Shown piece by piece: positions 33,952-41,494 of a DNA stretch of 64,000 bases. The DNA is from Mycobacterium sp. D16R12. Its GTDB lineage: Bacteria > Actinomycetota > Actinomycetes > Mycobacteriales > Mycobacteriaceae. Positions within the stretch are counted from its first letter, which is position 1; every line of letters starts with the position of its first letter. The stretch is from contig NZ_MAFC01000009.1 of NCBI RefSeq assembly GCF_002013465.1, forward strand, positions 275,623 through 339,622, given 5' to 3'. The translations under genes were made by a program, and so were the position numbers. The notes beneath the pieces are model-generated. The model was not told the origin of the DNA. It did not search any database and saw only the letters and a list, made by a program, of their open reading frames with translations.

Positions 33952-35063
33952 TAGCTGAATCCCAGCCAGCTGGGCAGTGCCCGTCCGACGCCGCCCGCGG
34001 CGTCGCACAGGGTGTAGGTGGTATCGCAATTGCCTTTGGGGGAGCCGTATCCCGCCCACATGCCGCCGGCGTCGCGCCTCAGCACGATGGCCGAGGAACT
34101 GCCCCCGTCGAGCGCGATGGCCTTGTCAACGCCCAGTCCGCGGTACAGATCCTGCAGGTTGTCGGGGGTGTAGCTGCCGCCCTGGAAGACCATGAGCTCG
34201 TCGGTCGCGGACTTGTAGCCGAGCGCGGTGCGGGCGGCAGCGGGGCCTGGGTCGTTCAGCTGTTCGGTGAATCCTGGAAGCAACAGTTTTAACCCGCTCA
34301 CCGCGACGAACTGAACTCCCTTGTCCATCAGGCCTTCGAGCGGGCCGGTGGCGTACCCGTAATCCTTGGGTCCTGCGGAGGCGATGACCTCGGGCGCTGA
34401 CCCTGGGGAAAAGACCATGGTGGCCAGCGCTGTCCAGACTTCGTCGCCGCCGGAGAGTGCCTGCTTGCCCGCGTATACCCGCGTTCCGGTGACTTGCTTG
34501 TTGTAATTGGCGCTGCCGTTGGCGGTATCGACATAGGCACCCAGCGGCGAGGTACATCCGGTGCTCTTCCAGGTGCCGCCCTTTTGGCCCCGGACGTCGA
34601 AGAAGTTGGCGTTGATGATGAACGTGGGCTTGCCCATGGTCATCCAGGCGGCCATCGGCTTATATGTCTCGGAGGCCTGCCACAGGCCCTCGGCCGTACG
34701 TGCACGTTCATCGCGTTCGCACCGGGACTGATAGCCGGAATGGTTGTCCACCAACAGGTTTGCACGCAACCGCGACGAGGCACTCTTGATGACCATCAGG
34801 TGGCCGCCATTGTCCAGCGTGTACTCGTTGCCGGCGGCGTTACGGAAGGGCGCCGGGTTGCCGCCGCCGAAGTTGTAGACCAGGAAGGTGCCCTTGGTGT
34901 TGGCGATGGCCGCGAGCACCGCGTCGTGGGCGGCCTCGGCACGGGCAGTGTTGTGGGTAGTAGGGATGGGCAGTGCCACCGCCAGCATCATGCCGAAGAC
35001 GGCGCTGAGTAGGCGACGTCCGGAACGGGCCCGCGGAAGACGTGAGAAGCGTGAAATGCCCAC
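33951..35063 (-). CDS. Secreted phosphodiester glycosidase (NAGPA/DUF2233) family protein
   Basis: This 370-aa protein has a long signal region (basic RLPRARSGRR, hydrophobic LLSAVFGMMLAVALPI, probable cleavage near the alanines at 40-45), so it is exported. The phosphodiester glycosidase fold is recognised by FIINANFFD in the middle and the hallmark KAIALDGGSSSAIVLR near the C-terminus. The family hydrolyses sugar-1-phosphodiester links (the mammalian member uncovers mannose-6-phosphate). Substrates in mycobacteria may be envelope glycans, but that is inference. Several cysteines (QSRCER, STGCTSP, NCDTTYTLC) may form disulfides. Confidence 0.82.
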   Translation of the reverse strand: MGISRFSRLPRARSGRRLLSAVFGMMLAVALPIPTTHNTARAEAAHDAVLAAIANTKGTFLVYNFGGGNPAPFRNAAGNEYTLDNGGHLMVIKSASSRLRANLLVDNHSGYQSRCERDERARTAEGLWQASETYKPMAAWMTMGKPTFIINANFFDVRGQKGGTWKSTGCTSPLGAYVDTANGSANYNKQVTGTRVYAGKQALSGGDEVWTALATMVFSPGSAPEVIASAGPKDYGYATGPLEGLMDKGVQFVAVSGLKLLLPGFTEQLNDPGPAAARTALGYKSATDELMVFQGGSYTPDNLQDLYRGLGVDKAIALDGGSSSAIVLRRDAGGMWAGYGSPKGNCDTTYTLCDAAGGVGRALPSWLGFS

Positions 35064-35177
35064 GGCGGTCCCTCCTGTGACGATCTTGAATAGTCAACGA
35101 TAATCACAGCAGCAACACAGTCAACTTTGGTAACAAGTGGGGATCGATCGGACATCGGCAGCGTCGCGAAGGGCTCG

Positions 35178-35924
35178 CTAGCCGCCCAAGCGGGTGTGCA
35201 TCTCCCATGCGAGGATTTCGGCACCGGTCGTGGCCGTGACACGCACGGCCCCAGTGTCGTTGAGCCGCACGGCATCCCCCTCGGCGAGCTCGCCGGCTCC
35301 CTCGAGGGCCACCGCGCCGCGGGCGATGAAGAGATGCACGAACGGTGCCGCCGGAAGCTCGACGCTGTGCCCAGCAGGGATGCGTGCCGCATGCAGCGCC
35401 GCGTTCTTCTGGGCGATGGTGATCGCCGTCTGATCCCGGTGCCGCGGCATTCCCGAGGCCACTGTCACCAGCCCACCGCTGAGCAGCTCGGCGTCGATCT
35501 CCAACTGTTGGTAACCGGGATCAATCCCCGAGTCATCGGGGCTCACCCACATCTGGACGAATCGCACCGGGTCGGAGTGCCGCTCGCCGGACAACCGCCA
35601 GGAGTCGTTCTTCTCCGAGTGCAGGATGCCTGAGCCTGCCGACATTCGTTGTGCCAGCCCGGGATAGATCACTCCGGCGTTGCCCTCGGAATCCTGGTGC
35701 ACCAGCGACCCCTGGAGCACCCAGGTGACGATCTCCATATCGCGATGGGGATGCGTCTCGAACCCGGCGCCTGGCAGCACGATGTCGTCGTTGTTGACCA
35801 GCAGCAGTCCGTGGTGGGTGTTGTGTGGGTCGTAGTGCTCACCGAAGGAAAACGAGTGCTTGGAATCCAGCCACGAGATCGTGGTCGCGAGCCGCTCACT
35901 CGCGCGCCGGACGTCGATAGCCAT
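35178..35924 (-). CDS. Pirin family protein (YhaK-like bicupin)
   Basis: This 248-aa bicupin begins with the pirin-type DVRRASERLATTISWLDSKHSFSFG. Metal-binding histidines lie in GFETHPHRDMEIVTWVLQGSLVHQD and in GSGILHSEKN. Bacterial pirins act as quercetin dioxygenases or redox-sensing proteins; the physiological role is unknown. It corresponds to Rv0181c in M. tuberculosis order. ATG 35924 is used since the longer frame runs through the hairpin and into the alcohol dehydrogenase gene. A 19-bp inverted repeat ends only four bases before this start codon. Confidence 0.85.
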   Translation of the reverse strand: MAIDVRRASERLATTISWLDSKHSFSFGEHYDPHNTHHGLLLVNNDDIVLPGAGFETHPHRDMEIVTWVLQGSLVHQDSEGNAGVIYPGLAQRMSAGSGILHSEKNDSWRLSGERHSDPVRFVQMWVSPDDSGIDPGYQQLEIDAELLSGGLVTVASGMPRHRDQTAITIAQKNAALHAARIPAGHSVELPAAPFVHLFIARGAVALEGAGELAEGDAVRLNDTGAVRVTATTGAEILAWEMHTRLGG

Positions 35925-35928
35925 ATAT

Positions 35929-35983
35929 CGACAGTAACGCCACGCAGGGAATCCGGGGAATCGTCTGCGTGGCGTTACTGTCG
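35929..35983 (-). terminator. Perfect 19-bp inverted repeat between adh and pirin genes
   Basis: CGACAGTAACGCCACGCAG (35929-35947) is the exact reverse complement of 35965-35983, with a 17-base loop. It follows the alcohol dehydrogenase stop and abuts the pirin start. It could end the adh transcript or act as a leader structure for pirin. Confidence 0.7.
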
Positions 35984-35997
35984 GCGAAAGATTCGGC

Positions 35998-37122
35998 TTA
36001 CCAGTCGGCTTCGGTGTACTTGATGACGCCGCGGATGTTCTTGCCGTCGAGCATGTCCTGGTAGCCGTCGTTGATCTGCTCCAGGCTGTAAGTGCTGGTG
36101 ACCATCTCGTCGATCTTGAGTAGGCCCTGCTTGTAGAGGCCGACCAGACGGGGGGTCTCGGTGTGCGTGGTGCCGCCACCAAAGATGTTGCCCTTCAGCG
36201 TCTTCTGCAGCATCGTGAAGAGGAACAGGTTGAACTTGACGTCCACATCGACCATCGCGCCCATGCCGGTGACCACGCAGGTGCCGGTCTTGGCGGTGAG
36301 GATCATGGCCTCCTCGATGTATTCACCCTTCATCTCGCCGACCGTGATGATGGTCTTCTGCGCCATGATGCCCCAGGTCAGATCCATAACCGGCAGGATG
36401 GCCTCGGCCATCGAGGCGTAGACATGAGTGGCGCCGAACTTGAGGGCCTGCTCACGCTTCCACGGCACCGGGTCGATCGCGATGACGTATCGGGCGCCGG
36501 AGACGACGGCGCCCTGCAGGGCGCTCATGCCGATTCCGCCAACACCGATGATGATGACGTCCTCGCCGGGCCTGACCTCGGCGATGTTGGTGGCTGAGCC
36601 GAAGCCGGTGGGCACCGCGCAGCCGAGCAGCGCGGCAGACTCGAAGGGCACACTGTCGTCGATCTTGACGACGGAATCTTCGTGCACCACGGCGTACGGC
36701 GAGAACGTGCCGAGCAGGTTCATCGCGGAGACGGGGGTGTCGCCCGCGTGGATGCGGTTGGTGCCGTCGGCAATGGCCTTGCCGCCCAGCAGGATTGCGC
36801 CCCGGTCACACAGCGACCGGTAGCCGCGCATACACGGCGGGCACTTACCGCAGGCGGGGATGAAGGCGAAGATGACGTGGTCGCCCTCCTGGACGGAAGT
36901 GACGCCCTTGCCCACCTTGGTGACGACGCCCGCGCCCTCGTGGCCGGGCAGCACCGGCAGCTCCATCGGGGTGGCGCCGGTCAGCACGTGGTAGTCGGAG
37001 TGGCACATGCCGGCGGCGTGTAACTGGACCTGAACTTCGCCCTCGGCCGGATCACCGAAGGTGATCTCTTCGACGACGATCGGCTTGTTGAGCTCGCGAA
37101 TCAGCGCGCCTTTTGTCTTCAT
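35998..37122 (-). CDS. NDMA-dependent (mycothiol/NAD-type) medium-chain alcohol dehydrogenase
   Basis: This 374-aa zinc-dependent MDR enzyme has catalytic-zinc ligands in AAGMCHSDYH and GHEGAG. A four-cysteine structural zinc lobe (PACGKCPPCMRGYRSLC) and the nucleotide-binding IIGVGGIGMSALQGAVVSGA are also present. The sequence resembles actinobacterial NDMA-dependent alcohol dehydrogenases, which hold NAD tightly and need an external redox partner in vivo. It is the counterpart of AdhE1 (Rv0162c). A KstR-type palindrome 76 bases upstream suggests control with sterol catabolism. Confidence 0.88.
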   Translation of the reverse strand: MKTKGALIRELNKPIVVEEITFGDPAEGEVQVQLHAAGMCHSDYHVLTGATPMELPVLPGHEGAGVVTKVGKGVTSVQEGDHVIFAFIPACGKCPPCMRGYRSLCDRGAILLGGKAIADGTNRIHAGDTPVSAMNLLGTFSPYAVVHEDSVVKIDDSVPFESAALLGCAVPTGFGSATNIAEVRPGEDVIIIGVGGIGMSALQGAVVSGARYVIAIDPVPWKREQALKFGATHVYASMAEAILPVMDLTWGIMAQKTIITVGEMKGEYIEEAMILTAKTGTCVVTGMGAMVDVDVKFNLFLFTMLQKTLKGNIFGGGTTHTETPRLVGLYKQGLLKIDEMVTSTYSLEQINDGYQDMLDGKNIRGVIKYTEADW

Positions 37123-37197
37123 TGACTGGCTAGTCCTTCCAGATACACGTGAACCAGATCACTCTCGTGGACGAGGATAGCGGCTTTACGAGAAAAG

Positions 37198-37211
37198 TGA
37201 AACGCGTTCTA
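37198..37211. promoter_or_regulatory. KstR-like operator upstream of alcohol dehydrogenase
   Basis: TGAAACGCGTTCTA fits the published KstR consensus TnnAACnnGTTnnA at every fixed position. It lies in the 154-base gap upstream of the minus-strand adh gene. KstR is the TetR repressor of cholesterol degradation genes in mycobacteria. Confidence 0.6.
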
Positions 37212-37276
37212 AAAGTGCGTGGTCAAGGGGCCAAGAGTGCCTCTGACGACTACCTATGCACGATTATGAGGTCTTG

Positions 37277-38833
37277 TTAGGAGACGCCTGCGTCGCGGGT
37301 ATCCCAGTACTTCTGGCGGAGCACACGCTTGAGGATCTTGCCCGCACCGGACAACGGGAGCTCGTCGACGAACTCGAAGCTGCGGGGCACTTTGTAGTTG
37401 GCGATGTGTTCGCGGCAGTGCTCCTGGAGGTCCTCGCCGCAGCACTCGGATTGCGTCTGTTTGACGACGACGGCGTGCACGCGTTCACCCCACCGTTCGT
37501 CGGGAATGCCGATCACCGCGCACGCCGCTACCGCCGGATGCTTGGCCAGCGCGTTCTCTACCTCGGCCGAGTAGACGTTCTCGCCGCCGGTCACCACCAT
37601 GTCTTTGATGCGATCGACGATGTAGACGTACCCACGCTCGTCCATTCGTCCGGCGTCGCCGGTGTGCATCCATCCGTCCCGGGCGGCGGCCGCCGACTCT
37701 TCCGGTAGCTCCCAGTAGCCGAGCATGACGTTGTCGCCCCTGACGACCACTTCGCCGATCTCGCCGCGTGGGACTTCGATGTCGGTGTCACCGCTGGAGT
37801 CGACGATCATCACCTCGCAATGTGGGGCCGCGCGGCCTGCCGAGCGCAGCAGCGCGGGGTCGTCGTGATCGTCCGGAAGCAGCAGCGTCGCCACGGGGGA
37901 CACCTCGGTCATGCCATAGGCCTGGGTGAATCGCGCGTTGGGGAACACGTGCTTGGCGCGCTGCAGCACCGCCTCGGAGATGACCGAGGCGCCATAGATG
38001 ATTCCGCGGATACCGCTGAGGTCGAGCTGCGCGCCCGCGGGATGATCGACCAGCATCTGAATCATGGTGGGCACCAACAGCATGTCCTGAACATCGTGTT
38101 CGACGATGGCATCCAGCACCCCTTGCGGAGTGAATGACGGGACGATCACGTGCGCGGAACCCGAGAGATTCCCCGCCAGGACCGCGCTGAAGTCGGCCAT
38201 GTGGAACATCGGCGCAGAATGCAGCAGCCGGCCGTCCCGGGTGAGGAAGTTTCCGGTGGACAGCGACCCCATGGCCGAGGTCAGCACATTGTCATGAGAG
38301 AGCATGACGCCCTTGGGATTTCCGGTGGTTCCCCCGGTGTAGAAGACGCCTAGCAGGCTGGCGCCACCGGTGCGGGTGTCGGCGACGGGCTCGTGCGCGG
38401 CAACGAGGTCCTCGTACCCGACCATGTCCTCGGGTACCGGACCGTCGCCGCAGTAGATGACGGTGTCCAGGCATGCGCATGCCGCGCGAAGCGGTGCGGC
38501 GGCGGCCTTGAACGCATCGTCCACGAACAGCACGCGGGTCCCGGACTCACGCAGGGAGTAGCCGATCTCGGCGAGGCTCCAGCGGATGTTGACGGCGTTC
38601 AGCGCCGCACCCAACCATGGCACCGCGGTGAGGTATTCGACGTAGCGATCGGAGTTCAGAGAGAGCATGCCCACCCGGTCGCCCGGCCGGACGCCGAGGG
38701 TCCGAAGCGCCCCGGCCAACCGGGCGATACGGTCTGCGAACTGTTCCACGGTGCGTTCCCGGCCCTGATAGATCGTGATCGGGCGGTTCGGGCCTTGCTG
38801 CAGGGCACGGTGCAGCCACTGGGTGAATTGCAT
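37277..38833 (-). CDS. Fatty-acyl-CoA/acyl-CoA ligase (FadD family)
   Basis: This 518-aa ANL-superfamily ligase has the P-loop FYTGGTTGNPKGVMLSHDN, QAYGMTEVSPVATLL, MLGYWELPEESAAA, TGDAGRMDERGYVYIVDRIKDMV and the C-terminal LSGAGKILKRVLRQKYW with the catalytic lysine. The substrate acid is unknown; the small, aromatic-looking pocket cannot be judged by eye. It lies upstream of adh on the same strand, separated by 154 bases that include the KstR-like site, so it is probably a separate transcript. Confidence 0.88.
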   Translation of the reverse strand: MQFTQWLHRALQQGPNRPITIYQGRERTVEQFADRIARLAGALRTLGVRPGDRVGMLSLNSDRYVEYLTAVPWLGAALNAVNIRWSLAEIGYSLRESGTRVLFVDDAFKAAAAPLRAACACLDTVIYCGDGPVPEDMVGYEDLVAAHEPVADTRTGGASLLGVFYTGGTTGNPKGVMLSHDNVLTSAMGSLSTGNFLTRDGRLLHSAPMFHMADFSAVLAGNLSGSAHVIVPSFTPQGVLDAIVEHDVQDMLLVPTMIQMLVDHPAGAQLDLSGIRGIIYGASVISEAVLQRAKHVFPNARFTQAYGMTEVSPVATLLLPDDHDDPALLRSAGRAAPHCEVMIVDSSGDTDIEVPRGEIGEVVVRGDNVMLGYWELPEESAAAARDGWMHTGDAGRMDERGYVYIVDRIKDMVVTGGENVYSAEVENALAKHPAVAACAVIGIPDERWGERVHAVVVKQTQSECCGEDLQEHCREHIANYKVPRSFEFVDELPLSGAGKILKRVLRQKYWDTRDAGVS

Positions 38834-38947
38834 ACCCCAATCCTGCCGTCCGGAACTGTGTCGGGTGTGGAATTCATCGAGCTAACAGGCAATCTCCAGT
38901 GTCCCGCTACGATGCACCAAGGGGCAACGGGCGACAAGGGGGGAACT

Positions 38948-39631
38948 GTGTCTCAGGGTCTGTTGATGGTGGCGGGTGTCGCTCTCTTCGTGCTGGTCTT
39001 TGCGGGGGTGTGGTTCCTCTCGTCCCGGATGCGTAAGAAGCGAATCGCCGTCCTTACCGCCTGGGCCCAGGCGCATGGTTGGACGTACACCGCCGATGAT
39101 CAGAGCCTGCTGGCGTTGTCCCATGATGAGCCTTTCGGCCAGGGGCATAGTCGCACTACGCGGGACGCCTTCAACGGAAGCATCAAAGGACACGAGTTCG
39201 TGTCCTTTGAGTACTTCTACAAGGTGACCACCGGTTCAGGTGATGATCGAACTACCGAGACCTATTACTACATGGTGACCTGCATCGTGACGCCACTGTC
39301 GCCGTACCGGCTGGAGATCAAGCCCGAGGGCGTACTCGCGGGACTTGCTCGTGCCGTGGGGTTTACGGATCTGGAGTTCGAATCCGAAGAGTTCAACAAG
39401 CGGTTCAATATCAAGGCCAATCCGGAGCGGTTTGCCTACGACGTGCTCAATCCACGGACCATGGAACGGATGTTGGCCGACCAAAGGTATTCGCAGCCCT
39501 TGCGATTCGAGAACGGGAGACTGCTGACCTGGCGTCGCGGCAAGCTGGACGAGCAGAGGATCGCCAGTGAGGTGCAATACCTGATCGATACCGTCGAACC
39601 CGTCCCGGCGTATGCGTGGGAACAACACTAG
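38948..39631 (+). CDS. Membrane-anchored DUF3137-like protein, LemA module copy 1
   Basis: This 227-aa protein has one N-terminal membrane helix (LLMVAGVALFVLVFAGVWFLSS) followed by a basic stop-transfer (RMRKKR). A soluble domain contains HDEPFGQGHSRTT, FVSFEYFYKV and FNKRFNIKANPERFAYDVLNPRTMERMLAD in two stretches. The GTG at 38948, behind AAGGGGGG, is chosen; the open frame upstream overlaps the acyl-CoA ligase gene on the other strand. It lies 9 bases before lemA, and a paralogue lies directly after lemA. The function is unknown. Confidence 0.75.
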   Translation: MSQGLLMVAGVALFVLVFAGVWFLSSRMRKKRIAVLTAWAQAHGWTYTADDQSLLALSHDEPFGQGHSRTTRDAFNGSIKGHEFVSFEYFYKVTTGSGDDRTTETYYYMVTCIVTPLSPYRLEIKPEGVLAGLARAVGFTDLEFESEEFNKRFNIKANPERFAYDVLNPRTMERMLADQRYSQPLRFENGRLLTWRRGKLDEQRIASEVQYLIDTVEPVPAYAWEQH

Positions 39632-39640
39632 GAGAAGGAA

Positions 39641-40252
39641 ATGACCCCACTTCTGATCGTGATCGTCATCGCGGTGTTCTTCGCGCTGATAATCGGACTT
39701 TGGCTTCTGGCCACGTACAACGGATTCGTCCGAATCCGCAACCTGGTCCAGGAGGCGTGGAAACAGATTGAGGTCGAACTGCAGCGGCGTCATGACCTCA
39801 TTCCCAACCTCATCGAAACCGCGAGCGCGGCAGCGCAGTTCGAGCGGGACACGCTGCAGCAGGTGACCGCCGCACGCAACCTTGCCCGCGACGCGGCGAC
39901 CACGCATCAGGGCGTCGCGGCGCAGGCTCAGGCCGAGCAGCAGCTCTCTGGAGCGTTGGGGAGGTTCTTCGCCATCGCCGAGAGCTACCCGCAGCTGCAG
40001 TCGATTCAGAACTTCGTAGCGCTGCAGGGCGAGCTCGCCAACACCGAAGACCGCATCGCGGCCGGCCGGCGCTTCTACAACGGGAATGTGCGTGCCCTCA
40101 ACACCAAGGTGCAGACGGTGCCGTCGAACATTGTCGCGAAGTGGTTCGGGTTCACCGAGACCGAATACTTCGAGTTGGACGATCCGGCGGCGCGGCAGGT
40201 GCCGAACATCCGTGGAGCCTTCGACCGCCTGAATCCGCCACCGCAGCAGTAG
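39641..40252 (+). CDS. lemA: LemA family protein
   Basis: This 203-aa protein has an N-terminal membrane helix (LLIVIVIAVFFALIIGLWLLATYN). The long-helix LemA domain is marked by NLVQEAWKQIEVELQRRHDLIPNLIE, a run of coiled-coil-like residues, and FVALQGELANTEDRIAAGRRFYNG. LemA proteins are envelope proteins of unknown biochemical role, often encoded beside DUF3137 or TPM-domain proteins. AGGAGAAGGAA is an ideal ribosome-binding site. It is sandwiched between two paralogous membrane protein genes, with one base pair of spacing to the second (TAGATG). Confidence 0.9.
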   Translation: MTPLLIVIVIAVFFALIIGLWLLATYNGFVRIRNLVQEAWKQIEVELQRRHDLIPNLIETASAAAQFERDTLQQVTAARNLARDAATTHQGVAAQAQAEQQLSGALGRFFAIAESYPQLQSIQNFVALQGELANTEDRIAAGRRFYNGNVRALNTKVQTVPSNIVAKWFGFTETEYFELDDPAARQVPNIRGAFDRLNPPPQQ

Positions 40253-40948
40253 ATGAGCACGCTGATCGGCCTGCTGAGCGTCGGCACGTTCGCTGCCATT
40301 GTCGGAGGATTGGCGGTGCTGGGCATCTGGCTGTTCAAGACTGCCCGGCGAAACCGTCAACGGCGCTCGGGGTGGCTGTGGTCGTTTGCCGCCGGTCGTG
40401 GGTGGAGTTTCGCCGAAACTGAGCCCGGCCTGGTCGGGCTTTCGCTGCGCGCGCCATTTGGCATGGGGCACGGTCGATTAGCGACGGATGTGATCCGCGG
40501 TGTACTGGAGGGTGTGGCATTCGTGTCATTCACCTACACATTCCGCACGGGCGACTCCTCGGACAACTCCGAAACCGTCCACTGTGTGATGGTGACGTGC
40601 ATCTGTACGCCGCCGTCACCGAACATGCTGCTGGTGACGCCCGAGGGGCCGTTCTCCAAACTGTTCGACGTGGTGGGTTTGGGAGACCTCAAGCTCGAAT
40701 CGGAGGATTTCAACAGCCGTTTCCAAGTCCGCACCACTAATGATCGGTTCGCCTACGACGTTCTGAACCCCACCGCGATGCACCGCATGCTCACCGACAG
40801 GCGATCTGTGCTGCCGCTGCGATTCGACAACTCCAACCTCTTCACCTGGCGCAGCGGAGTGTTGAAACCAGAATGGGTGGAGCCGCACGCCCGCTATCTG
40901 ATCGACATCCTTCGTGAGGTGCCGCCGTACGCCTGGGAGCGTCGATGA
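40253..40948 (+). CDS. Membrane-anchored DUF3137-like protein, LemA module copy 2
   Basis: This 231-aa paralogue of the protein at 38948 has an N-terminal helix (LLSVGTFAAIVGGLAVLGIWLF) and a basic segment (KTARRNRQRR). The same soluble domain follows: LRAPFGMGHGRLATD, FVSFTYTFRT, VMVTCICTPPSPNMLLVTPEG and FNSRFQVRTTNDRFAYDVLNP. The ATG immediately follows the lemA stop, so the three genes are one unit. The duplicated domain on both sides of LemA suggests a heteromeric membrane complex, which is an inference. Confidence 0.75.
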   Translation: MSTLIGLLSVGTFAAIVGGLAVLGIWLFKTARRNRQRRSGWLWSFAAGRGWSFAETEPGLVGLSLRAPFGMGHGRLATDVIRGVLEGVAFVSFTYTFRTGDSSDNSETVHCVMVTCICTPPSPNMLLVTPEGPFSKLFDVVGLGDLKLESEDFNSRFQVRTTNDRFAYDVLNPTAMHRMLTDRRSVLPLRFDNSNLFTWRSGVLKPEWVEPHARYLIDILREVPPYAWERR

Positions 40949-41018
40949 GTTTCGAACGCGGGAACAGTCGGTATCGGTGAACGGTGGAGATGCCGCCGTC
41001 TTGCACCGAGGAGCCCCG

Positions 41019-41420
41019 ATGTCCCGCATGCTGTTCGTCAACATTCCCATCGCCAATGCCGCGGCAAGCCGCAAGTTCTTCGATCACCTGGGCTTTTCGT
41101 TCAACGACCAGTTCTGTGACGAGAACACCCTCTGCATGGCGATCAACGAGCAGTCCTGGGTGATGATGCTGGAGGAGGACCGCTTCCGCGGCTTCATCGC
41201 CGACGATATTGCCGATACCTCAAAGAATCGCGAAGTGCTGCTCTGTGTTTCGGCTGACAGCCGGGACGGGGTGGACGAGCTGACCGATGCGGCGCTGGCC
41301 GCGGGCGGGGTGGATTGGATGCCGGCTCAGGAGCTTGGCTTCATGTACGGACGTTCGTTCCGCGACCTGGACGGACACGTGTGGGAGGTCAGCTGGATGG
41401 ATCCGGCGCACCTGCAGTAG
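41019..41420 (+). CDS. VOC (glyoxalase/bleomycin-resistance fold) family protein
   Basis: This 133-aa single VOC domain begins MLFVNIPIANAAASRKFFDHLGFSFND and ends YGRSFRDLDGHVWEVSWMDP, the typical beta-alpha-beta-beta-beta repeats of glyoxalase-like proteins. Metal-binding residues are suggestive but incomplete, so enzyme activity is uncertain. ATG 41019, behind GAGGAG, is used; the longer frame from 40914 overlaps the previous gene. It may be co-transcribed with the LemA module 70 bases upstream. Confidence 0.82.
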   Translation: MSRMLFVNIPIANAAASRKFFDHLGFSFNDQFCDENTLCMAINEQSWVMMLEEDRFRGFIADDIADTSKNREVLLCVSADSRDGVDELTDAALAAGGVDWMPAQELGFMYGRSFRDLDGHVWEVSWMDPAHLQ

Positions 41421-41438
41421 CTACGCACAATCGGTGCT

Positions 41439-41490
41439 GCCTTACGTAGAGTCGCTCGTTAGGGTCACTGGGGCCCGCTCTACGTAAGGC
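41439..41490 (+). promoter_or_regulatory. 13-bp inverted repeat abutting the M1 peptidase start
   Basis: GCCTTACGTAGAG (41439-41451) and CTCTACGTAAGGC (41478-41490) are perfect reverse complements with a 26-base loop. The second arm holds the only AAGG near the ATG at 41495. The structure may terminate the VOC transcript or mask the ribosome-binding site of the peptidase gene. Confidence 0.6.
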
Positions 41491-41494
41491 TCAC

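Noticed and set aside
38393..38947. Upstream extension of the DUF3137-like gene
   Set aside because: It is antisense to the acyl-CoA ligase gene. The GTG at 38948 has a strong ribosome-binding site and starts the membrane helix.
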